From Herbaspirillum sp. RTI4 (GTDB taxonomy: Bacteria; Pseudomonadota; Gammaproteobacteria; Burkholderiales; Burkholderiaceae_D), in the NCBI RefSeq assembly GCF_034313965.1, contig NZ_JAVIWQ010000002.1, positions 2,046,001-2,110,000 of the forward strand: a stretch of DNA of 64,000 nt, read 5' to 3'. Positions 26,515 to 37,300 of this stretch are shown piece by piece (position 1 is the first letter of the stretch; the number at the start of each line of letters is the position of its first letter). A program made the translations under genes and the position numbers. Under the pieces are notes generated by a model that worked only from the letters and a program-made list of their open reading frames with translations, was not told the origin of the DNA and ran no database searches.

Positions 26515-28287
26515 ATGAGCCAATTACCCGATCATCCGACTCAGACCACTGTCGCTGCCACCACTCAAGATGGTGGCGATACCGTGTCGTTAGCCGGCGT
26601 CGGCGTACTGCGCGAGGCGCTGGCCGGCATCACGAACGATCCCATGTATCTCACCCTGATGCGGGCTTACGGCAAGCGCATGGTGGAAATCGTCGTGGCA
26701 GGCGTCATGATCAATGTGTTCGGCTTACTCATCCCGCTGTACTCGCGGCTGGTGTACGACAAAGTGATCGGCAATCGTATTCCGGCCACGCTGTGGGCCT
26801 TGACGCTGGGGATGCTGCTGTTCGTGGTGCTGGATTTTGCTTTGCGGATCATTCGCACTTTTTACATCGAGCAACTGGCCGGCAAATTCGATATCGATTT
26901 CGACAAGGCGGTGGTGCAAAAACTGCTGGCAGCGCGGGTCTCGTGGGCGGTCGGCGTGGTGCTGGCCAAATACCGCGACATTACCAGCGCGCGCGATTTG
27001 TTGTCCTCCAGTTATATGTTGATCATTATTGATTTCCCGTTTTTGATTTTGTACCTGGTGGTCATCGGGATGATCGGTGGCGCCATCGTCTGGGTCATTC
27101 TGGTCGGCGGCGCATTGCTGGTGGGCGTGCAACTGCTGTGCAAAATTCCAGCCAGTGATTATGGTGCGATCGCCATGCGCAGCGGCGCGACCAAGACCGA
27201 CAAACTGGCCAGTATGGTGTATGGAATTGAAACGCTGAAAACCTCGGCCTTGCAGCAGCGCATCATCGGCTTGTTCGCGCACGATGCCGAGCAAACCGCT
27301 GTTGCTCAGGCGAAAAGCCGGTTCTGGATGTCGGTGGGTTATACCGTTTCTTCCAGCGGTTACACCTTGATTACGGTTGCCACGCTGGTGGTGGGCGTGT
27401 ATCTGGTGGAAGCCAACGAACTGACTGTCGGCGCACTGGTGGCCGCTTCCATGCTGGCCGGGCGGGCGACGTCGATGCTGTCTTCGGTAGCGATGGTGCT
27501 GGGCCGTATCGATGCCTTCAAACGCGCCCGCAATTCCTTCGAAGAATTGTTTGTTAATAACGAACACGCCGATCCGGGTTCGGGTGAGGTGGACCGGCAA
27601 CAGATACAAGGAAAAATTCAGGTAATTGACCTTGATTTCAGTATCAATCCCAACGAACCTAGTATGCTTAAACGCATCTCTTTCACCATCAATCCGGGGG
27701 AAAAAGTTGGTCTGGTGGGGCGCTCCGGTTCGGGGAAATCGACGCTGATGCGTTGTCTTGCCGGAGTGCATGCCGCCGATGCCGGCCATGTGTTGATCGA
27801 CGGTATTGCCGTCGGTGCTTTTCCTGCCGCAGTACGCATGCGTTGTATTGGTTATAAACCGCAGGACCCGTTTTTGTTTGATGGCACCCTGGCTTCCAAT
27901 ATTTTTATCGACAACACGGTGAGCACCGCTGTTTTTCAAGCGGCGTTGTTGGTCTCCTGTGTAGATGATTTGATTGCTGGAGGGCAGCTGCGGCTTGACC
28001 AAGTGGTGACTGCGCCGGGCAATCTTTCCGGTGGGCAGCGGCAGATGCTGGCGCTGGCGCGCACGATCGCTGGCATGCCCAGCGTGTTGTTGCTCGATGA
28101 GCCGACGACAGGAGTCGATCAGATGACCGAAAACCGCATCATCGAACGACTGGTTGCCTTCGCCGCACAACGCACACTGGTGGTTGCTACGCATAGCCCT
28201 GCGCTGTTGCGTCACATGGATCGCATTATCGTTATTCAAGATGGAAAAATTGTGGCTGACGGACCGCGCGCCCAGATATTGAAGTAA
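26515..28287 (+). CDS. Type I secretion ABC transporter, permease and ATPase (SiiF-like)
   Basis: A 590-aa half-transporter that powers export of the giant substrate. The membrane domain (about 55-330) includes GLLIPLYSRLVYDKVIGN, typical of LapB/HlyB-type exporters. The ATPase domain has Walker A GRSGSGKST from about 402, the signature LSGGQRQMLALAR from about 504, and Walker B VLLLDEPTTGVD. Only about 50 residues precede the first helix, so the N-terminal C39 peptidase-like domain of many RTX exporters is absent. It lies 12 bp after the MotA-like gene and 65 bp before the substrate gene. Confidence 0.93.
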   Translation: MSQLPDHPTQTTVAATTQDGGDTVSLAGVGVLREALAGITNDPMYLTLMRAYGKRMVEIVVAGVMINVFGLLIPLYSRLVYDKVIGNRIPATLWALTLGMLLFVVLDFALRIIRTFYIEQLAGKFDIDFDKAVVQKLLAARVSWAVGVVLAKYRDITSARDLLSSSYMLIIIDFPFLILYLVVIGMIGGAIVWVILVGGALLVGVQLLCKIPASDYGAIAMRSGATKTDKLASMVYGIETLKTSALQQRIIGLFAHDAEQTAVAQAKSRFWMSVGYTVSSSGYTLITVATLVVGVYLVEANELTVGALVAASMLAGRATSMLSSVAMVLGRIDAFKRARNSFEELFVNNEHADPGSGEVDRQQIQGKIQVIDLDFSINPNEPSMLKRISFTINPGEKVGLVGRSGSGKSTLMRCLAGVHAADAGHVLIDGIAVGAFPAAVRMRCIGYKPQDPFLFDGTLASNIFIDNTVSTAVFQAALLVSCVDDLIAGGQLRLDQVVTAPGNLSGGQRQMLALARTIAGMPSVLLLDEPTTGVDQMTENRIIERLVAFAAQRTLVVATHSPALLRHMDRIIVIQDGKIVADGPRAQILK

Positions 28288-28352
28288 TAACAAAATCTAA
28301 CGAATCATTCGGCGGGGTCAATAGAGGCTCTGCCCAACAAGGCATATTTCAA

Positions 28353-31300
28353 ATGGCAACAACGTCCACTCCGAATGCAGCAACGACCCCTCCTGCCGGC
28401 GATAAAAGCGGCGGAGCGATCAAGGTCGCCACGCCGGATCAGGATGGCAATTTCCATCTGAATGTTGCCAAGAGTGCCGTAAGCAAGGTGCAGATTGTCG
28501 ATGTCGACATGATACTTACGCTGAAAGACGGTACCAAAGTGGTGCTGGCCGGCGGTGCTATCGGCGCGATGGATGAGAGTACTTCTGTTCAATATAGTGA
28601 TGGCAAGGATAAAGCCGGTCACATGATGGAGCAGGTTGGCAAGATCGCTTTGCAGAAAGACGATCATCCGCTGGTGCTCAATTCCACGGCAAGCGCGGAC
28701 GACCCCAATCAGGCGGCCGCCGCCCATGCAGAGACCAACAAGAACCTGGCGGCGCAAGCGCAGGCAGCCAACGCGACACTGGCTGCCATCAGTCAGGCGC
28801 TGGCGCAAATCGCCGCCGTCATCCAGTCCAATGCTCCATCGGTGCAATCGACTAAAACGGGCGACTTCGCTACGGCCGTCGTAACGAAGCCCACAACCCG
28901 CCCGGTGCCGGAGGCATTGCCAGAGCGCGCGCCGGTGACGCCGGAGACGACGGTGATCGGGCCCAAGGCTCCGTCGATGGCGGTCAGCCTGTTTAACCTG
29001 ACTTCGATTACGCAGGTCGGCAGTACGCTCTACGGTAGCGGCGGCACCCTTAAATCGGCAACGGACAGCACGAACGACACGCAGTTCGCCGCGCAGGTCA
29101 TCAATGGCACGGCGACTGCCACCACGATCTATGCCGATGGCACCATGCCGACCGGCCAATTCGTCAAGGTGCTGGACGTGCAGCTCGGCGGCGATGGCAA
29201 GATGCAGACGCTGACGGTGTCCGGTGTGCCTGACGATGTGCATATTCTCAACGCCATCAATCTGGGTGGCGGGCTGTATTCGGTGACGGTTTCGGCCAAC
29301 ATCAAGGATTACCAGCTTCAACTGGCTTACAACACGCTGTTGGCCAATCCGAATGGCCCGGTGCATGAGCAATTCACCCTCAATATTTCGGCCAATATCG
29401 TTACCGCGACCGGTGTGCAAACGGTGGGCGCTACCATGCTCGTTGCGATTAAAGACGTCAGCGCTGCCACCGATCTGGTGTATGTCGATCCGGCCACGGG
29501 CCTCAACGTGTATGTGCTGCCGGCGCAGGGTGTGGCGCACATCATTCATGCTGGTGACAGTGGGGTGACGATTTATGGCAGCAATGCCAAGGATGTGTAC
29601 TACGGCGGTGCCGGCAACGATACGATTATCGGCGGCAACGGCAATGACTATTTCGAAGGCGGTGCCGGTGCCGATACGCTGCTCGGCGGCAGCGGCAACA
29701 ATACCGCTGGCTATACCTTGTCGGCCTCCGGCGTCACCATCGATCTGAGCACCGGTTTCGGCACCGGCGGTGATGCGCAGGGCGACAAGCTCACCAATAT
29801 CAATTCCATCATTGGCAGCTCTTACGACGATACCTTCATCATCGGTCCGGCCACCGCCACCGTGAGTGGCGGAGCCGGGGGCAGCGATACGCTCAGTTTC
29901 GCACTATCGACGGCAGCGGTAACGGTCGATCTGAACGCCGGTACCAGCAGCGGCGGCTATGCCTCGCATGTCACTTACAGCCATATCCAGAATGTGATCG
30001 GTACGGCCTTTAGCGATACCTTTGTTGCCAGCAGTGACGCCAATCATTTCGACGGTGGCAGCGGCGGATCGGACACCGTCTCTTATGCCGCTTCCACCGC
30101 CGGAGTGACGGTCAATCTGGCCACCGGCGTCGGCAGTGGCGGCTATGCGGCCGGCGATAGCTACACCCACATACAAAACGTGATCGGTAGCGCCTATAAC
30201 GACACCTTCGGCGGCAACAGCGATATCAATTATTTCAATGGCGGCAGCGGTGGCCAGGATACGGTCAGTTACGCCAATTCAGCGGCCGGGGTCACGGTCA
30301 ATTTCGTGACCGGTCGCGGTACCGGCGGCGATGCCGAGGGCGATACTTACCTCAATGTGCAAAACGTCATCGGCAGTGCGTATGATGATACGTTTATCGC
30401 CGCTGTCGATAGCCGCAGTTTCAATGGCGGTTCGGGCGGTGCCGACACGGTCAGCTACGTGACGTCGAATGCCGGCATCACCATCGACACCATCAATAAC
30501 GTCGGTTCCGGCGGGTATGCAAATAACAATACTTACACCAACATCCGCAACTTCATCGGTACCGGTTATTCCGATACCTTCATTGCCGGTTCTTCTCCGC
30601 ATAATTTCGATGGTGGTACGGGCGGTTCCGATACGGTGAGTTTCGCCACGGCACCCGGCGCAGTGACGGTTGACTTGTACACCGGTACTTCCAGTGGCAG
30701 CTATGCCCAGGGCGATACGCTGACGCACATTCAGAATGTCATTGGCGGGGCAGGCGACGATCTGTTTTACGCCAGCGCGGAAGCCAATAGTTTTAATGGC
30801 GGCGCCGGTTCGAATACGGTCAGTTATCTGCATTCCACACTGGGCGTAGTGGTGGATTTGACCAACACGATCGGTACCGGCACGGCCGACGGTTATGCTG
30901 CCGGTGACTCTTTCGTCAATATTCAAAATCTGATCGGTAGCGTCTACGACGATGCCTTCGTCTCCGGTGCCGCTGCCAATACCCTCGATGGCGGCACCGG
31001 CTCGCTGCACAACCGGGTTTCTTATGCGGCATCGACGGCCGCTGTGACCGTCGATCTGAACTACCAAAATGGCACCGGCACTTTCGGCGGTTATGCCAGC
31101 GGCGATATCCTGATCAATATTCAGGACCTGACCGGTGGCGCCGGGAACGATACCTTTGTGGCCAGTGCAGCCGCCAATTATTTCGATGGCGGACTGGGCT
31201 TGAATACCGTCAGTTATTCCGCTTCCACTGCCGGAGTTACGGTCGACCTGGTGTCGGGACTCGGCAGTGGCGGCTATGCGGCGGGCGATACCTACGCCAA

Positions 31301-34300
31301 TATACAAAACGTGACAGGCAGCAGCGGCAACGACCTCTTTTATGCCACCGGCGTGGCCAATGTATTCATCGGCAACGGCGGGGTTGATACGGTCAGTTAT
31401 TTCAAAGCGACCGATGGCACGGGCGTGACCGTCAACCTCGATAGCGGCGTGGGTACCGGCGGGTTTGCCGCCGGGGATAGCTACACGGGAATTCAAAACG
31501 TGATCGGCACCAGTCACGACGATCTGTTCATTGCCAGTTCGCTGGCCAATGCCTTCGATGGCGGGCTTGGCAATAACACCGTCAGCTATGTGACGGATAC
31601 CACTGGCGTGACGGTCAATCTGGTCACCGGTATTGGTACGGCAGGCTATGCCGCTGGCGATACCTACGCAGCAATTCAAAACGTGATCGGCGGCAGTGGT
31701 AACGATACGTTTGTCGCCAACAATATCGCCGGCATCTTTGATGGCGGCGTGAGTACGGCGACTTCGCATAACCGTATTGATTATTCGAATTCCATTGCGG
31801 CGGTGACGGTCGATCTGATCCAGCAAAACGGAGGCGGGACTTCCGGCGGTTACGCGACTGGCGATGTCCTGAAAAACATTCAGGACGTGACCGGCAGTAG
31901 CTTCGACGATATCTTTATCGCCAGTGCGGCTGCCAATTATTTCGATGGTGGCGTCAGTACGGCGGCGTCGCACAATCTGGTCAGTTATACCAATGACACG
32001 GCAGGCGTGAGCGTTGATTTATCTACTCCCGGCGCGCTGGGCGTGGGTGGTCTGGCGGCGGGCGACACCTTCACCAATATTCAGGATGTGACCGGCGGCA
32101 GCGGCAACGACAGCTTTATTGCCAGCGCCGCAGCGAATAATTTCGATGGCGGCAGTGGTGCGCATAACCGCGTCAGCTACCTCAATGACACGGCGGGTGT
32201 GACGATAGATTTGTACACGGTCGGGGCCTTGGGCGTGGGCGGTTTTGCGGCCGGCGACAAGTACACGAATATTCAGGATGTCACGGGCGGATCGGGTAAC
32301 GATACGTTTATCGCTAATGCTGTCGCCAATTATTTCGACGGCGGCGTGAGTACGGCTTCATCGCACAATCAGGTGAGCTACGTCAACGATAGCGCCGGCG
32401 TGACGGTGGATTTGTTTACGGTCGGTGCGCTGGGTGTGGCGGGTCTGGCGGCGGGCGATACGTATACCAATATTCAGGATGTGACCGGCGGTAGCGGCAA
32501 TGACAGCTTTTTCGCTAGCGCCGCAGCCAATTATTTCGATGGCGGCGCCAGTACAGCCTCGTCGCATAATCTGGTGAGTTACGTCAACGATACGGCAGGC
32601 GTGACAGTCAATTTGTTCACGGCGGGCGCGCTGGGTGTGGGTGGTCTGGCGGCGGGCGACAAGTATACGAATATTCAGGATGTGACCGGTGGTAGCGGTA
32701 ACGATACGTTTATCGCCAGCGCCGCAGCCAATTATTTCGACGGCGGGGTCAGTACAGCGGCCTCGCACAATCAGGTCAGTTACGCCAACGACACGGTAGG
32801 CGTGACAGTGAATTTGTTTGTCGCCGGGACGCTGGGCGTGGGTGGTCTGGCAGCGGGTGACACCTACACCAATATTCAGGATGTGACCGGCGGCAGTGGC
32901 AACGATACGTTTATTGCCAGCGCCGCTGCCAATTATTTCGACGGTGGCACCAGCACAGCGGCCTCGCATAATCTGGTGAGCTACGTCAACGATACGGCAG
33001 GCGTGACGGTGGATCTGTCATCGACCGTGACCTTGGGCGTGGGCGGACTGGCGGCGGGCGACACCTACGCCAACATCCAGGACGTGACCGGCGGTTCAGG
33101 TGACGATAAGTTCATCGCCAGCGCTGCCGCCAATTACTTTGACGGCGGCGCCAGCACAGCGGCTTCGCACAATCTGGTCAGCTACATCAACGATACGGCA
33201 GGGGTGACGGTGGATTTGTCATCGACCGTGACCTTGGGCGTGGGCGGACTGGCGGCGGGCGACAAGTACACCAACATCCAGGACGTGACCGGCGGTTCAG
33301 GTGACGATAAGTTCATCGCCAGCGCTGCCGCCAATTACTTTGACGGCGGCACCAGCACAGCGGCTTCGCACAATCTGGTCAGTTACATCAACGATACGGC
33401 AGGCGTGACGGTGGATTTGTCATCGACCGCGATATTGGGTGTGGGCGGACTGGCGGCGGGCGACAAGTACACCAACATCCAGGACGTGACCGGCGGATCG
33501 GGCAACGATACCTTTATCGCCAGCGCTGCCGCCAATTACTTTGACGGCGGCACCAGCACAGCGGCCTCGCACAATCTGGTCAGCTACATCAACGATACCG
33601 CGGGTGTGACGGTGAACTTGTTTACCGCCGGGACGCTGGGCGTGGGTGGGCTGGCAGTCGGCGACACGTATACCAATATTCAGGATGTGACGGGTGGTAG
33701 CGGCAACGATACGTTCATTGCCAGCGCGTCAGCCAATTATTTCGATGGCGGTGCGGGTACGCATAATCTGGTCAGTTACGCGAACGATACGGTTGGCGTG
33801 ACGGTGGATCTGTCATCGACGGTGACGCTGGGCGTGGGCGGTCTGGCGGCGGGCGACAAGTACACCAACATCCAGGATGTGACCGGCGGGTCGGGCAACG
33901 ATACCTTTATCGCCAGCGCCGTAGCCAATTATTTCGACGGTGGAACCGGTCTGCATAATCGGGTCAGCTACACCAACGATACGGCGGGCGTGACGGTGGA
34001 TTTGTCATCGACGGCGATCCTGGGCGTGGGTGGTCTGGCGGCGGGCGACAAGTACACCAACATCCAGGATGTGACGGGCGGATCGGGCAACGACACTTTC
34101 ATTGCCAGCTCCCTGGCCAATTATTTCGATGGCGGTGGTGGTCTGCATAATCGGGTCAGCTATGCCAACGATACGGCAGGCGTGACGGTGGATTTGTCAT
34201 CGACCGTCACCTTGGGCGTGGGGGGACTGGCGGCGGGTGACACCTATACGAATATTCAGGATGTGACGGGCGGATCGGGCAACGACACCTTTGTCGCCAG

Positions 34301-37300
34301 CACTCTCGCCAATTATTTCGACGGTGGTGCCGGTTTGCATAATCTGGTCAGCTATACCAGCGATACGGCGGGTGTGACGGTGGATTTGTTCACCGCAGGC
34401 GCGCTCGGTGTGAATGGTCTGGCGGCAGGCGATACCTATACCAACATCCAGGACCTGACGGGCGGATCGGGTAACGACACCTTCATTGCCAGCTCCCTGG
34501 CCAATTATTTCGACGGTGGAACCGGCCTGCATAATCGGGTGAGTTACGCCAACGATACGGCGGGTGTGACGGTGAACTTGTTTACCGCCGGGACTTTGGG
34601 CGTGGGTGGTTTGGCGGCAGGGGACACCTACACCAATATCCAGGATGTGACGGGTGGGTCGGGCGACGACATCTTCATCGCCAGCGCGTCAGCCAATTAT
34701 TTCGATGGCGGTGCGGGTACGCATAATCTGGTCAGTTACGCGAACGATACGGTTGGCGTGACGGTGAACTTGTTTACCGCCGGGACCTTGGGCGTGGGTG
34801 GTCTGGCGGCAGGGGACACCTACACCAATATCCAGGATGTGACGGGCGGGTCGGGCAACGATACCTTTATCGCCAGCGCCGTAGCCAATTATTTCGACGG
34901 TGGAACCGGTCTGCATAATCGGGTCAGCTACACCAACGATACGGCGGGCGTGACGGTGGATTTGTCATCGACGGCGATCCTTGGCGTGGGTGGTCTGGCG
35001 GCAGGCGACAAGTACACCAACATCCAGGATGTGACGGGCGGATCGGGCAACGACACTTTCATTGCCAGCTCCCTGGCCAATTATTTCGATGGCGGTGGTG
35101 GTCTGCATAATCGGGTCAGCTATGCCAACGATACGGCAGGCGTGACGGTGGATTTGTCATCGACCGTCACCTTGGGCGTGGGGGGACTGGCGGCAGGCGA
35201 TACCTATACCAACATCCAGGATGTGACGGGCGGATCGGGCAACGACACCTTTATTGCCAGCACTCTCGCCAATTATTTCGACGGTGGTGCCGGTCTGCAT
35301 AATCTGGTCAGCTATACCAGCGATACGGCGGGTGTGACGGTGGATTTGTTCACCGCAGGCGCGCTCGGTGTGAATGGTCTGGCGGCAGGCGATACCTATA
35401 CCAACATCCAGGACCTGACGGGCGGATCGGGTAACGACACCTTCATTGCCAGCTCCCTGGCCAATTATTTCGACGGTGGAACCGGCCTGCATAATCGGGT
35501 CAGCTACACCAACGATACGGCGGGCGTGACGGTGGATTTGTCATCGACGGCGATCCTGGGCGTGGGTGGTCTGGCGGCGGGCGACAAGTACACCAACATC
35601 CAGGATGTGACGGGCGGATCGGGCAACGACACTTTCATTGCCAGCTCCCTGGCCAATTATTTCGATGGCGGTGCGGGTACGCACAATCTGGTCAGCTATG
35701 CCAACGATACGGTTGGCGTGACGGTGAATTTGTTTACCGCAGGGACCTTGGGCGTGGGTGGTCTGGCGGCAGGGGACACCTACACCAATATCCAGGATGT
35801 GACGGGCGGGTCGGGCAACGATACCTTTATCGCCAGTCTGGCAGCCAATTATTTCGATGGCGGTACGAGTACGGCTGCGTCACATAATCTGGTGAGTTAC
35901 GCCAACGATACGGCCGGTGTGACGGTGAATTTGTTTACCGCCGGGACGCTGGGCGTGGGTGGTTTGGCCGTTGGCGATACGTATACCAATATTCAGGATG
36001 TGACGGGTGGGTCGGGCAACGATACGTTTATCGCCAGCGCGGCCGCCAATTATTTCGATGGCGGGACCGGTCTGCATAATCGTGTCAGCTACACCAACGA
36101 TACGACGGGTGTGACGGTGAACTTATTTAATACCGCAATCTTGGGCGTGGGCGGACTGGCGGCGGGCGACAAATACACGAATATTCAGGATGTGACGGGT
36201 GGCACGGGCAACGATACGTTCATCGCCAGTCTGGCGGCTAATTATTTTGATGGCGGTAGCGCCGGCACGGATACGGTGAGCTATGTCTCCTCGACAGCGG
36301 CGGTGACGGTCGATCTGTCCAATACCTTATCGGTGGGCAGTGGCGGTTTTGCCGCCGGTGATACCTATGCGCAGATAACGAATCTGATTGGTACCGCTTA
36401 CGCGGATACCTTGACTGGCCTGACTGCAGGCGGTTCGACCTTGTTGGGCGGTGCGGGTGCGGATACCCTGACCGGCGTGGGCAGTAACAATACCGTCAGT
36501 TATGTGGGGTCGGCGGCGGTGGCGGTGGATTTGTATACCGGCGTCGGGACGATTGCCAATACCGGCGGCGATGCGGCGGGGGATATTTTGAGCAATATCC
36601 AGAACATCATTGGTAGCGCGAACAACGATACGTTTTACGCCAGTCTGGCAGCCAATATATTTACCGGCGGCGGCGGGACGGATACCGTCAGTTATGTGCA
36701 TTCGACCAGTGGCGTGACGGTCAATTTGTCGAACGCTTCTGCGGGGACGGGCGGCTTTGCTGCAGGCGATACTTATTCCGCTGTTACCAATCTGATTGGT
36801 AGCGCTTTTGCCGATACGCTGACCGGTCTGGCAGCGGGCGGTTCGACCTTGTTGGGCGGGGCGGGGGCGGATACGCTGACCGGCGTTGGTAGCAATAACA
36901 CGGTGAGTTACGTAGGTTCGGCAGCGGTGCAAGTGGATTTGTATACCGGGGTCGGGACGATTGCCAATACCGGTGGCGACGCTGCCGGGGATATCTTGAG
37001 CAACATCCAGAACATCATCGGTAGCTCGAACAACGATACGTTTTACGCGAGTCTGGCGGCCAATATATTTACCGGCGGCGGCGGCGTTGATACGGTCAAT
37101 TATTCCCACTCGACTTCGGCTGTGACGGTCGATCTTTTCAACGGCTCACTTACTGCTGGCGGTTTCGCTGCCGGCGATACCTATTCAGGCATTCAAAATG
37201 CAAGCGGCAGTGCTTTTAACGATACGTTTATCGCCAACTCTCTGAGCAATGCCTTCGATGGCGGCAGCGGCGGTAGCGATACGGTCAGCTATGCCAACTC

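Noticed and set aside
26725..28293. 522-codon minus-strand frame opposite the secretion ABC transporter
   Set aside because: Shadow frame from codon bias; the plus strand has intact Walker and signature motifs.
28305..29549. 414-codon minus-strand frame over the start of the giant gene
   Set aside because: Low-complexity, His/Arg-rich product antisense to the N-terminal module; no ribosome site or family match.
30279..31973. 564-codon minus-strand frame inside the giant gene, plus similar frames (32358-32969, 34197-34532, 35157-35492, 36327-37109)
   Set aside because: They mirror the coding repeat on the other strand and translate to repetitive sequence without family similarity; the plus-strand protein explains the region.
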